64,000 nt of DNA from Rhabdophis nuchalis. Its lineage: Eukaryota; Chordata; Lepidosauria; Squamata; Natricidae. Made by a program: the position numbers and the translations under genes. Below, one piece after another: positions 44,080 through 55,739 of this stretch. The notes below the pieces were generated by a model, which did no database searches, was not told the origin of the DNA, and saw nothing but the letters and a program-made list of their open reading frames with translations. Each line of letters opens with the position of its first letter. Position 1 is the stretch's first letter. The stretch is from assembly GCA_039707465.1 (NCBI GenBank), contig CM077643.1, positions 68,433,105 through 68,497,104 on the forward strand. Direction: 5' to 3'.

Positions 44080-44392
44080 TTCCAATACTTGAAGAACTGC
44101 CCCAAAGAGGTCAACCTCTCCTCCAAAGCACCTGAAGGCAGGCCAAGAAGCAATCGATGGAAACTAATCAAGAGAGATCCAACCCAGGAATAAGGTGAAA
44201 TTTGCTGGCATTTAGAATAATAAATCAGTGCAACAGCTTGCCTCCAGAAGTTGTGGGTGTTCCATCACTGGAGGTTTAAGAAGAGATTGGACAGCCATTT
44301 TTTCTGGAATAGTATAAGGTCTCCTGCTTGAGTAGGATGGAGTAGAAGGCCTCCAATATGCTTCCCAACTCTGTTACTTTATTATAGAAATG
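44080..44392 (+). mobile_element. CR1 LINE 3' end, degraded
   Basis: CCTCTCCTCCAAAGCACCTGAAGG, AACAGCTTGCCTCCAGAAGT and the tail GTAGAAGGCCTCCAATATGC...CAACTCTGTTA correspond to the CR1 copy at 10460. The frame is broken by indels. Confidence 0.85.
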
Positions 44393-44447
44393 ATGAACCA
44401 CTTCTATATTCTTGCCAAGAAAATTACATGCATATTTCATATGTGCC

Positions 44448-44578
44448 CAGGGGTAGGAGTCAGCCAGTTTGGACCAGTTCAGGCGAACCGTTATCTCCGA
44501 CGATTAGCTGAGAGAGAACTGGTTTGCAAAACATGTGATTGCTGAACCGGTTGTTAAACCAGAAGGATCCCACCAATG
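44448..44578. mobile_element. Probable degraded hAT element
   Basis: The left end CAGGGGTAGGAGTCAGCC and right end AGGATCCCACCAATG are weak inverted repeats, and the interior (GGTTTGCAAAAC..., TGAACCGGTTGTTAAACC) resembles the element at 55595-55731. The flanking octamers do not match convincingly, so the boundaries are approximate. Confidence 0.5.
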
Positions 44579-45915
44579 TTGTTCCTAAGATCAGCCATAA
44601 AAATCTATCTCTACTGTCATTTCCCCAAAGATGTCCTTGAAAAGGAATGTCTTTAGTAGGACCATGGCTATTAAACTGGAGTTGCTGCTGTTTGTTTCAT
44701 TTGCAGTGCTAAATGGATTCATCAAGTCAGGCATTTCAAAGCCTTAAATTGTTGAAATAAGTGCAGAAGTTCAGAAAAAAGTTCTCCCCTCCATATAAGG
44801 AAGATTACTATTTCAATTTGTAGTTTGCAAAACATTGGGGGGGGGGAGGGGAGGGAATAAGTATACATTGATTTATACTTAATCTATTTTAATTTATTCT
44901 GATTCTTTTTCATTCTTATTTTAGCAACAATGTAGGAAAAATGTCGTAGAGAAAGGTATAAGCTCACATGACCCTGGTATAGAAAAATGATTATAATGCA
45001 CCATGCAGGAGGAAGAAAATTATGGGAATTATCTTTAGCAGTTTGTTGATAATTACATTGCATAGATTATATAAGAGTTACAAAACAAAACAAAAAACCC
45101 ATGTGCATTTCTCTCTGATTTTCTTTTCCATGATTCTGGAGACATTTTACATTGCCTGAAATTTATGAATTAAGAAGATGTATTAAGTAAGTCCATTTGA
45201 CTTATTTGAGGTGCCTTGTGATGCATAACAGAGGCAGGGATGATTGGTTTGAATATGTACAATTCTTGCAGAATATACACGTAGATGACTTAATGAACTG
45301 GTGAAAAGAAACGCATTGGGGAACAGCCTCTATTTAGAGAGATGAAGATTAAAGCCCAATAATTGCATTTGGATTTTCATTTTTATTTGCTGAAGTGCTT
45401 CCCTGATTAAGCCTTTAAATTATTTTTATGCTAAAGGAAAGATAATTAGGATATTCATCGTCTTACTCGCTACAGATAGGAAAATATGTGATTTCACCAT
45501 ATTTTGTATACACATGCATTCATTGTTATTATTTCTACTTTTATGTGCAATTTTGGGGCCTAAAGAGAGATTTTCTTTATTATACTCCTGGTAGAGGCAA
45601 GCATAGATGAAAACCCTATTTGCAAAAATTGAATGAAAGAATAACGTCTGCTCTGCTTTTATAACCTTAATCAGTCTCTGATTAGGAAGTGAGTGGGCAA
45701 AAGGCATGGAACACAGGAAATCTGACAACAGTCTAACATTTTTATTTAAAAAGTTGAGCAAGAAACAGGGCTGTGAGATATTTAAGTTTCTCTCTTCCAC
45801 TGCATTTTGTTAAATTGTTCCCTTCTCCAAACTGTGGAAAGTTTTATGATTTAAAAGAAAAGAATACCCTGCAAATTATTGTTTATTAGAACAGCTGACA
45901 GGAATAACAGGAAGA
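44579..45915. other. Unannotated interval
   Basis: A G-rich run (GGGGGGGGAGGGGAGGG) lies near 44837-44855. No recognised gene; the 124-codon minus-strand frame at 45800-45426 has no family features. Confidence 0.45.
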
Positions 45916-45925
45916 AAGAAAAAAA

Positions 45926-45984
45926 TATGTCTGTCTGTCCATCTGTCTGTCCATCCATTCATCCATCCATTCATCCATCCATCA
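45926..45984. repeat. (GTCT)/(ATCC) microsatellite at a CR1 3' end
   Basis: CTGTCTGTCCATCTGTCTGTCC grades into CATCCATTCATCCATCC and directly abuts the CR1 terminus at 45988. On the CR1 strand it is a GATG-type array downstream of the tail. Confidence 0.9.
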
Positions 45985-45987
45985 AAA

Positions 45988-46366
45988 TAGAGTTGGAAGG
46001 GTCTTGCCCAACCCCTACTCCAGCAGGAGACCCTATACCATTTCAGACAGATGGTTGTCCATTGATGAAGCATCCACAACCTCTGAAGGCAAGCTGTTCC
46101 ACTGGATAATTGTTGTCACTACATTATTAGGAAGTTTTTTCCCTTAATTCCAGGTTTCTTCTCCCCTTAGTAGTTTCCATCCATTGTTTCTTGTCTTGCC
46201 TTTTGGTGCTTTGGAAAATAAGTTGACCTCTCTTCTTTGTGGCAGCTCTTCAAATACTGGAATACTGCTACCATGTCACACCTAGTCCTTCTTTTCTCTA
46301 GACTGGCCATACCCAATTCGTGCAACTGTTGTTCATATGTTTTTGTCTCCAGCCCTTAATCATCAT
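45988..46366 (-). mobile_element. CR1 LINE 3' end
   Basis: The plus strand starts AGAGTTGGAAGGGTCTTGCC (reverse of the CR1 tail), then ACCATTTCAGACAGATGG and GGCAAGCTGTTCCACTGG, and runs to CCATACCCAATTCGTGCAAC near 46315. There is no open coding part. Confidence 0.88.
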
Positions 46367-46470
46367 AATTGATTGCTCACATCCAACCAAGTAAAAGAAC
46401 AAAGGTAATATATAAGGTGTAGTAACCAGGGGTGGTATTGATTAGTACCAGTTTGCTGCATACACACTTT

Positions 46471-46520
46471 ACTACTACTACTACTAGTAGTAATACTACT
46501 AGTAGTAGTAGTATCAGCAG
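46471..46520. repeat. (ACT)n/(AGT)n palindromic trinucleotide array
   Basis: ACTACTACTACTACTAGTAGTAATACTACTAGTAGTAGTAGTA: ACT units run head-to-head into AGT units twice, giving strong self-complementarity. Confidence 0.9.
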
Positions 46521-49365
46521 CAGCACAGTTTCAAATTTCTGGCATTCATCTTGATTTATGAGCATATTACTTCACCAAACTTGATAGATTATTTTACACC
46601 ATATATAAATATTAGAAATAATATGAGGAAATAATATGTCTTTCTACACTACAGTTTCTTCACACGAGTGTGCATGATTATTACACTACTTACAGTTAAA
46701 GATATAATTTGTTACTGTTCACCAGTAAAATTCTAAATCCATGCTTTAAAAAATGACCACTTTTACATGTATAATCTCTCGCAAAACTTCCCCTATTTAT
46801 TTGCAATACATTAAACATGATTTTAAAAAAGGGAGAGTGAGCATATTTCTATGTATTTGTTGTTCAGTGGATTGTGCCAGAAACAGTGAAAATAAATATT
46901 TGTGTGAAATAAATGTTGCATACTGAAATGTGTGATTTGGGCTATACATAACTTATTTTAAAAACCCATATTATTGAGCATTTAATTCTGTTTTGTTGTA
47001 TAATACCTAGGAGTGGCTTTTCAAATCTTCAGATGAATATTTCTCAGCTCTATCATGAGGAAGAGGGAAGTACTGGGTCTTCTACAAAAAGATATATATG
47101 TAACACAACATACATACATGCATGCATACATACATTTCAGTGAAAGGGTTCTTCCAGGTTTTATGAAAAGGACATCTTTAACATAATCATATAGAACACC
47201 TTTCTCATTTTATTCTTGTCATACTGTTAATCAGGATTGGGCAAGAAAGCATTCAGAAGAGAACTGTGGTAGCAAAATCCACCTTAGCAAAATTGAGTTG
47301 AGTAAATTGTTTATGTTGTTTAATTATCATGAAATCCTATAAGAGTGGATGCTGTAGATACATGTTCAAGGAGTAGTCTGTGTCATGGAGAGTTTTCTCT
47401 CTTCAAGTGACTTTTTTTCTAGATTACTCACATGTTGAACCTCAAGGGTCAGAAAAGATGCTAGTGAAATTCCCTTTGAATCTCAGTAGGCTGGCCCAGA
47501 TTTCATAATGAGTTCTGTATTTAGATAGTGAATAGAGCTAGGTTTCAAAGGTGTGCTTTGCTTCAAGGAAGCTTTATTTGTTTTGATTTATTTCAAAGAT
47601 ATGGTGCCCAACTTAGGCAATACAACAAAGGGCAGCCATATGAACTTCCAACAATGCATCCATGCAAAGCCGAATTGTGAACTAATGTGAGACTTCACTC
47701 TTACCAGTAGTTGAAAGGTTTCCAAGGCAGTCAACTCTGGCTCATGCTGTAGGATTGCCTCCAGTGTATGGCAAAACCTCCCCAGCCTCGAGCTCTCTTG
47801 ACACATGCCAAGATTTACAGAGAAAAGATAGATGGGGAAAAGATGCTATGTGATCATTAGAGGGAAAAGATCTGCATAAGTACCGATTGACTTATGACTA
47901 TAATTGGGGCTGGAAATTTATTCATGTGCTCAAGGTTGTCCAAGCTAGATGTCTCTGATGTAAATTGTTGGAAAATCTAAAAGTGCTCAGCCTATTAACA
48001 ATTTGGTCAGGAATGGAGAGAAAGACCATAGGAACCTTCTCCAGCACCAGTAGCCACAAAGCAGTTCTGGGTCATTTTCTGGTATATTGCTGCTGGAACA
48101 AATCTACTTAGAACTAACTTGATGAAAGGAGTCTGTATGGTTTTACACAAGCCTTATCTTTGGTGTCATATATGCATCAAGAAAAGCAGTCATTCCATGT
48201 TGTTATAATATTTCTGAGATAAATAAATTAGGAGGATCCTGATCCAGCCCTTAGTTTATCGCGACTAGGTCAGTTTCATTATACTGAAAATATTGACCGA
48301 AGAAATACCATTTTGAAGTCAGTGTCAGTTCTCTGGAGCAGCAACAGTTTTGGGAAATTGCACATCAGCAGAACGGTGAACCAAATGATTCTGGGAAGCA
48401 GAGCATGAAGGCAATAGTCTTCTTGCTTGCTCCCCTGAAGTTAAGTCATTTCCTCCACTATTGTAAACACATAACCATCACAACTGCTAGTAATTGATAT
48501 TTTTGCCCTTCATAATGTTCTCCAACCTTTTCATTCCTGTACAACACTTTTAATGCATCATTGTTGCCTCTTAAATGCTGTATAAAGAATAAAAGAGAAA
48601 AAATCCTGTCAGAATAGTTGAGAGAGGGAGAGGGAGGAGGACAGAGGTAAGAGAAGGAAAGCAAGCAATGCTTGGATATTGGGGATAATACTGGGCTGCC
48701 TACAGAGAGATAGGCCTGTGTGAGATGGGCAGCATACAAGTTTGATTAATCAATAAATAAATTGCTTGAGGCAATTGGGTGGAGAAACAATCTTTACTGA
48801 ATTCAATTACTATTTATACTTGTTTGTTTGTTATTATTTGGACAAAGGAAATAAAGTAATAGTTCATGTCTTTCTGAAATCATATAGTATATGACATATA
48901 GTATAAAATGGCTGATACAGTTTATTGTGGTCATAGACCAGTACAGATGATAAACAAAATAAAGTTTAAGACAGAATAAAAATACAATCTAACTAAGATC
49001 TATGAGTCAGGTCCAGGATGCAGCCTATATTAAATTATAATATAAACACTAAAATTAAATTAAATATAACATCTAAAATTCAAAAAAAGTACTAATATTT
49101 AAAAGTCTTAGTATCACAAAATACTAAATTTTGTGATACTAAAAATTTAAATGAATTATAGTCATTAAAAATGCATGGTGGATGATTTGCCCATCAGAGT
49201 CTGATGAATAGTCCAAAGTGCTGCAAAAGCTTAGCTATATGATCTGTAACTAAAGATACCTTATTTATTAGCAGCATCTGAACATAGGCCAAATATGAGT
49301 GAGCAAGATATCTCTTTAATTTGACGTAATATAAATCTGGTTCCATAAAAGGAACAACAAAGAAA
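46521..49365. other. Unannotated 2.8-kb interval with minor repeats
   Basis: It holds an (ATAC)n stretch near 47110-47137, a possible fragment of the CGACTTACGACC-type MITE near 47885-47920 (TTGACTTATGACTATAATTGG), an L2-like tail near 48705-48760 (GATGGGCAGCATACAAGTTTG, then AATAAATAAA), and the hairpin at 49108-49142. No gene is recognised. Confidence 0.45.
49108..49142. repeat. Perfect 15-bp inverted repeat (hairpin)
   Basis: TTAGTATCACAAAAT at 49108-49122 and its exact complement at 49128-49142 are separated by five bases. No transposon family is recognised around it. Confidence 0.8.
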
Positions 49366-49604
49366 AGCTGTGGTGGTGCAGTGGTCAGAATGTAGTACTG
49401 CAGGCTACTTCTGCTGACTGCCAGCTGTCAGCAGTTTGGCAGTTCGATTCTCACCAGCTCATGGTTGACTCAGCCTTCCATCCTTCTGAGATCGGTAAAA
49501 TGAGGACCCAGATTGTTGGGGGCAATATGCTGACTCTATAAGCCACTTAGAGAAGGCTGTAAAGCATTGTGAAGTGGTATATAAGTGTTATTGCTATTGC
49601 TATC
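49366..49604 (+). mobile_element. Sauria-type tRNA-derived SINE
   Basis: The tRNA-like head (GGTGGTGCAGTGGTCAGAAT, B-box GGCAGTTCGATTCTCACC) is followed by the conserved body (TCAGCCTTCCATCCTTCTGA, AAAATGAGGACCCAGATTG, TTGGGGGCAATATGCTGACT) and the tail GAAGTGGTATATAAGTG with TTGCTA repeats. Nearly full-length. The same family is at 62787-63022. Confidence 0.92.
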
Positions 49605-49820
49605 TTCAGTTGTTTTGACCTCTCCAGAACCATAGCACAGAGCCTTTGGACCAATGGTACTTCATAATATTTACCATCCCATACTGCAGAAAGAAGAACG
49701 TGGCACTGGACAAGAGTGAAAGACATAGTGTAAGATGCTATAACATTTTCCATATTTAAAAAAATAGAATCGTTATTATTATTATCATGTTATTATATAG
49801 TTATTGTGTTATAATCCACT

Positions 49821-49908
49821 TACCGTGTTTTCATGAAACTAAGACAGGGTCCAAAGCCCAATTGGGTTTATTATCCGGGGAGGTTTTATTTTCAGGAAAA
49901 CAGGGTAT
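49821..49908. mobile_element. Small palindromic MITE (ACCGTGTTTTC ends)
   Basis: The left end TACCGTGTTTTCATGAAACT and right end TTTATTTTCAGGAAAACAGGGTA are inverted-repeat related, with AAGACAGGGTCC inside. It fits the small TC-rich MITEs common in reptiles; 88 bp, no coding capacity. Confidence 0.6.
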
Positions 49909-52144
49909 TATCTACTAATTCTGATAAAAGTTAGCTCTAGAGAAACATTTCCTGTTACTTCTTTCCTTGCATTTGGTTTTGTTTTAAATACATATACAGT
50001 AAGTACAAAGTAGAGTGCTGTCTATGAATTAATTACTGTCAAATACATTTGAAATATTTCATGATTGTTAGGTTTACTTACTGAAATTCAATTTTCCAGA
50101 TAGATTGTTTGATTACACTGATTGTATTCCATAAAGGCACTGAGGTTGATGTAGTGTAATAACAAGAATCACATTTCAGACAGTATAAATATCAAGTAGC
50201 AGTGGTAAAGTAGGCTTAGAAGTGAGTTAATTAAGAGATTCAGAGAGAATCAAAATAAACTCCCTTCCTTTTAAGGGTCTTATGATTGTTACAGTGTAAT
50301 TTTGATAAGGTTATTTCTCCAACAACATTTTCTGATCTTGCTAGGTGGCCTTTCCTATTAGCTGCCTATTCTCTTCCTTCCCCTTACTCACATCTCAATA
50401 TTTTACATGAGATATTTATTTTCTGAAATTAACATATGCACACATATCCATATATTTATTGTATTTAGGGAGAGGAATTTTAGAGAGTTATTTTTTGACA
50501 ACTGACACTGATCCTAGAGCGACCACCTACAGCTAGAGAAAATACAGGATCTGGTTGCCAAACAGAACGGAATGAATAAATGATAGATTAGTCTTTTTTT
50601 TTTTACTCCTACTGTCTTTTATCACAGTGAGTAAATACCAAGTTAGTGGTTATACCAAGAGCAAATGTCAGTGCAATAGGAAGGTGGCCAGTTTAAGGAT
50701 TAAAGATACTTCTGAAAATGTGATTCAGGTAACAGAGACCTGCAATTTTCTTGACAGTGTGTGCCTTTTGGTGTGTAGAAGCCCAAATGATAAATTAGAA
50801 GAATTAGAGGACCTACCCCATTTGTTTAATCATCATCTATGCTTAAATTTCACTCATATTTTTCTAGACTCTTTAATTTTATTCTTACATAGCTTGCTGA
50901 AAAATGCAAGGGTAAATCTAAAATCTTCATAGATAGCTGTATTCAAACTAAAACTGACCAACCCCAAAAGTTAATACCTCAAACATCTCTGTGGTAAGCT
51001 GTTGGCTTCCACACCAGGCAGCAACATCCCTCTCAGACAGGATCTAAAATCACTCCTAGCACCATTACTGCACTCTCATAGCAGACAGTTTGCACTAGCA
51101 GTGAGAAAAATGCCCCCCTGGAAGCCAATCGCTAGGTCATCTCAGTCAACTCTTATCTTAGCTCTGTCATTAACCTTGATTATCGTACTTCTGGCATATT
51201 ATCTCCCATTGTTCTATTATAGTAGGCTTTCTGCTGCCTGAAGATAAATTCAGCAGTTATCTCTCCCTTGCTACAGCAAGGAAGAAATACTTTGAGGCTG
51301 AGGTCTGAACTTAGTTTTAAATAGGTTAGATGCTGTGCACAAATGGAATTTCAGACATAAACATATGGGAGATATTAATGATTTCAATTTAATTGGAATT
51401 ATCAAGGGGATTACATATTTTACCCATTTTTGCTATAATACAATAAACGTATTTTTACCCAGAAAATGTTAGCAAGGTAGTGTTCCTTTTGTGATTTATC
51501 TTATTTGAGTCTCTAATTGGGGATCCAGTCAGTTGCATTTACCTGAAAACAGCAATAATTTGATGTAGTGTATTACCTACTAATGTAGCATCTTTACACT
51601 TCACCAGTAGTATCTCATACTCCAATGGCCATTCATTGCCCAACCTGTAACTTACTCAAATAAATTGCAGCAATAAGAAACAAGTGCAAATAACCTAAAA
51701 GTCACATAAATATTGTAAAAGGTTCAATCTTATTACACTAATCTGAGACCAGTATAATAATTTTCATATAAACTATAAAATTCAGAGGAAGCAGGATAAG
51801 ATTGTGCAGTAAGGAATTTTATGTGTTACAGTAAATTTAGCTTGCATTCTTAAACTTTACATGCAGCCTGCACTCCATAAACATAGTTGAATTCATGATA
51901 TTGTCCTCACAAATATTTAAAGCAAGTGAAAGGAAAAAAAATGGGTTGCTTTATTTTTAGACTTACATTTGTAGTTACCACTAAATAAATTTCCCAAGTT
52001 GCAGTGGTGGTGATTATTATCATCATTATTATTCACTCAAGTCTGGCTTGGTTCACTCTGATCTGGTATCTCTACCATGATTAGGAAGATGAGAACTCTG
52101 TAAATAATTAAAATAAATTATTATTAACAAATATCAATTAGAAG
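49909..52144. other. Unannotated 2.2-kb interval
   Basis: No recognised gene or transposon end; frames at 50627-50932 and 51002-51241 show no domain. Confidence 0.45.
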
Positions 52145-52152
52145 TACTAGAT

Positions 52153-52258
52153 AAGGGGTGTCAAACGTGTGGCCCAGGCACACCTCTGATTTAATGAAAG
52201 GGGGGAAAAATCATATGTCATGTGATGACAATGTGGCGCCGCGGGTTTGACACACTTG
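52153..52258. mobile_element. Non-autonomous hAT element (106 bp)
   Basis: The ends AAGGGGTGTCAAACGTG (52153) and CGGGTTTGACACACTTG (52258) are inverted repeats. The flanking octamers TACTAGAT (52145-52152) and TACTGGAT (52259-52266) match at 7 of 8. Confidence 0.9.
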
Positions 52259-52266
52259 TACTGGAT

Positions 52267-52685
52267 GAATCCTTCATTTTAAAGTTAGCATAACTTTAAA
52301 GCAAAAGAGCATAATTTGTAACCTACTCCTGATCCTGTGCTCCTTCTCCAGAGTTTCATTCATTCATTCTGTAAGCCGTCCTAAGTCACCAGGCACCAGG
52401 CACAATATAAATTCCTTAAAATAAATTCACTGCAAACTGTAGATTGCAGTTTCGTTCAATCTGCAACTAACTTCTTCAACAAATAGGGTAAAGAATTAGT
52501 GTTTTAGGAAAAGATAATAAAGGTGAAGGGGCAGAAGCTAGGCTATATAATAGACTGTAGTGATTTTGGATTGTGATTGGGAAACCAAGATTTTATTTCC
52601 ATTTAGGTATGATAGATTTGGATATGTTACTAGCTGTAATCACATAGGCAAGTCACTATTGTTCAACCTAATATTAATAATAATT
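52267..52685. other. Interval with an old L2-like tail
   Basis: CTGTAAGCCGTCCTAAGTCACC followed by ATATAAATTCCTTAAAATAAAT (about 52369-52430) resembles the hairpin and tail of an older L2 subfamily. Nothing else is recognised. Confidence 0.4.
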
Positions 52686-53266
52686 AAGGTACTAAAAGAA
52701 GAACTTGGGCTCCAAAATCACTGCAGATGAGGAGTGTAGCCAAAAAAATAAAAGATGCTTGCTCCTGGGAAGAAAAGCTATGGAAAATCTAGATAGCATA
52801 CTAAAAAGCAGAGACATCATTCTGCCAACAAAGTGTGTATAGTAAAGGCCATGGTTTTCCCAGTTGAAATGCATGGCTGTGAAAGTTGGACCATAAGAAA
52901 GGCTGAGAATTGAGGCCTTTGAACTATGGTGGACTGCAAGGTGATCAAAGTGGTCAGTCCTAGAGGAGATCAACCCTGATTGTTCTTTAGAAGGCCAGAT
53001 CCTGAAGATGAAACTCAAATACTTCAGCCACCTAATGAGAAGGAAGGGCTCACTGGAGAAGAGCCGAATTCTGGAAAAGATTGAGGGAAAAACAAGAAAG
53101 GGACCACAGAGGATGAGGTGGCTGGATGCAGTCACCAAAGCAGTAGGCTTTGGTGACAAAGCAGTAGCTTAAATGGACTCCAGAGGATGGTAGAGGAAGA
53201 CCTGGAGAAACAGTGTTCAAGGGGTTGCAATGGGTCAGACACAACTTCTGAACTAACAACAATAAC
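52686..53266 (+). mobile_element. BovB (RTE) LINE 3' end
   Basis: Motifs of the BovB ORF2 end and 3' UTR appear in order: AATCACTGCAGATGAGGAG, AATCTAGATAGCATA, AAAGCAGAGACATCATTCTGCC, AAGGCCATGGTTTTCCCAG, ACCTAATGAGAAGGAAGGG, GGGTCAGACACAACTTC and the terminus AACTAACAACAATAAC. Indels and stops disrupt the frame. A short local duplication (CAAAGCAGTAG) lies near 53137-53170. Confidence 0.9.
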
Positions 53267-53274
53267 AGAAGAAG

Positions 53275-53321
53275 AAAGGAGGAGGAGGAGGAGGAGGAGG
53301 AGGAGGAGGAGGAGGAGGAGA
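53275..53321. repeat. (GGA)n microsatellite at the BovB 3' end
   Basis: AGAAGAAAGGAGGAGG and on to 53321, about 15 GGA units. It probably grew from the BovB tail. The poly-Arg and poly-Ser frames are artefacts. Confidence 0.92.
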
Positions 53322-54084
53322 ACATGTTATCAACATAACATCTGCTTCCCTTCATTATTAAAAAAAAAGGAGAATAAATCAATATAATATTTAAATACAT
53401 AACACTCCAACAGCCGACCAGTGTATATCTATATTGGTTTTTGAATCAGCTGAGCACAAACAAACTAGGAATTTAATAAAGCTTAGATTTTATTAGCTTA
53501 TGTTTTTAATTCTTTCTCTATGGTTACAGCACAGGAGAAGAAATAATGGGGACATATTTACCAAAGATCAACTTGTTCAGTATATTAGAGAGAAACATGA
53601 ACTCCTGACTTTTTTCTTTTGACAATCTGTTTTATGTCTTTACATTTTAATTCTACTTTGAGTCATAAATAGATTGCTAGAATAATTCATATTCTAATTA
53701 CAGAGTCACTCTATGAGCAAGATGGGTAATCTCCAAATTTGATAAATACATAAATAAATGGAAAAAATATGACTAAACATATCAAGAATCACTTATATTA
53801 CAGACAAACAAACTACACTCTAGTATAAAAGTTAAAAGGACAGTCAATTCAAGAAATATGTTTCTTTTAGTTTTTTATTGCATTAATGGCATTAGTAGAA
53901 TGTGCGTAAATCAGTTTTCCTTCATTTTATTATCTTTAGATGTGCTGGGACTACAGCTCCTGAAATTCCCAGGAAAAGAATCAGCATACTGGATGTGGAA
54001 AACAAATCCATTTTCAGCCATAGAAACTGTGTAGGAATCAGCCTCTTCTAATCCAACTTCACTCAGAGGAAAAATTAGAAGCGC
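53322..54084. other. Interval with an L2-like tail remnant
   Basis: GAGCAAGATGGGTAATCTCC followed by AAATTTGATAAATACATAAATAAATGG (about 53715-53761) looks like an old L2/CR1-group tail. Otherwise there is no recognised content. Confidence 0.4.
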
Positions 54085-54438
54085 TATACATAATTTCTCT
54101 AAGACACTGAGCTTATCGATCAGAAAGATCAGCAGTTTGGCGGTTCGACTCCCTAACGCTGTGTAACAGAGTGAGCTCCCGTTACTTGTCCCAGCTTCTG
54201 CCAACCTAGCAGTTGGAAAGAATGCAAAACTGCAAGTAGAAAAATAGGAATCAACTTTGGTGGGAAGGTAACAGTATTCCATGTGCCATCTTCATTTAGT
54301 CATGCTGGCTATATGATCATGGAGATGTCTTCGGACAGCGCTGGCTCTTCGGCTTTGAAATGGAGATGAGCACCGTCCCCTAGAGTCAGGAATGACTAGC
54401 AAATCTGTGCAAGCAGAACCTTTACCTTTTACCTTTAT
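54085..54438 (+). mobile_element. tRNA-derived SINE, near full length
   Basis: The head is AAGACACTGAGCTTATCGATC with B-box GGCGGTTCGACTCCCTAACG. The body follows (GAGCTCCCGTTACTTGTCCC, CAACTTTGGTGGGAAGG, GATGTCTTCGGACAGCGCTG) and the end AGTCAGGAATGACTAGC...CCTTTACCTTTTACC resembles a BovB-like 3' end, suggesting mobilisation by BovB. Confidence 0.85.
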
Positions 54439-55594
54439 GTAATCTCAGGAGGAAAGATACAAGTGGATGGCTGGATGGCTGGATGACTATTTATTCAAGG
54501 TTTAGGACATGTAATATTTAATATATAAAGTTACTTCCACACCACTATTTTTTGTGTTCCACTTTTCCTCCAAAGCATTTAGAAGCTGATCAGCAATCAT
54601 CTGTACCTTTGCTGATCTTGAAAAGCAAAGAATACAGTGATAAAATGAGAACTATACACAGCTTCAAAGGCATACTTTGATTCATGAAGCCTATTTGTGA
54701 ATCAAAGTGAGGACCTGCTTCAAAGCAGCAGATTGAAGCAGGAGACTACAAATAGCTTGATAGTTATTATTTAAGCACTTCACTGTCTTTCCCACTTCTG
54801 GGGTTGGTACCATACAGTGGTACAACTTCTCTATATAGAAAATACTGAGAGGGAGGGAGTGTGATGGCCAGCTAATAAGTTTTTTCACCTTATTAAATTA
54901 TATCAGAGATGTTTTGCATTGACAAGTTTTGGATTTCATTCATTTTCTCAAGTTTCAATCTCTTTATATGTCTCTTAGTTTTAACTTTACAATTGGAATG
55001 TTACAATTTTGTACTGTTCCTGCTAAACATAACTGAATAAGTATAATCTTTATTGTCATTGTACTTAAATACAATGAAATTGGTTGTATCTGCATGTAAA
55101 CTCAAAACTGATAATGAAATAATGGGTGCCAGGATTACAGATACTAGTCTAATTGTTTACTGATTGAAAAATAAGGCATACCTTTATTGTTATTATTTAA
55201 GAATTAAGGCAGAAATTTTGCTCCTTAAAATTCTTGAAAACCACCCAGCTCCCTCAAGGTGACCTAACACTCTCACTTCAATAATTTCCTAGAGATTACA
55301 AAATGAATGTTAGAAGATGACAAAATACAGTCTAAAAGGCACAGAGTGCCGTGCTGTGCTCAACGATATCTTACAATGCAATGATTCTGTTAAATGTATG
55401 CTTACATTCACACTGCAAAGAGAAGCCTCTCCTATAATGAAGAGTAATGAATTATATGCTTTCACATCCTGTTTTAGAGAATCCTGAAATCATCCCTAGG
55501 TCTGCTGATGGGTGGGAATAGATCTCTGACCTTTGGATGTATAAAAACTACTGACTGACTTATTTATTTGGTACTCTTTACCTTTTCTTTTGGT
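54439..55594. other. Unannotated interval
   Basis: A short GGAT/GGCT run lies near 54467-54488 at the SINE edge. No recognised gene. Confidence 0.45.
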
Positions 55595-55731
55595 CAGTGG
55601 TTGGATTCAAATAATTTAACAACCAGTTCTCTGCCCTAATGATTTTTTCCAACAATCAGTTCACCAAACTGCTCAGAAAGTTAACAATCGGTTCTCCTGA
55701 AGTGGTGCGAACTGGCTGAATCCCACCACTG
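55595..55731. mobile_element. Short non-autonomous hAT element (CAGTGGTGGGATTCA family)
   Basis: The left end CAGTGGTTGGATTCAAAT (55595) and right end GGCTGAATCCCACCACTG (55731) are clear inverted repeats. The flanking octamers CTTTTGGT and CCCTCGGT match at 5 of 8, all differences being C/T. Confidence 0.82.
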
Positions 55732-55739
55732 CCCTCGGT

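Noticed and set aside
53050..53400. Poly-Arg / poly-Ser frames
   Set aside because: Artefacts of the (GGA)n array at the BovB tail.
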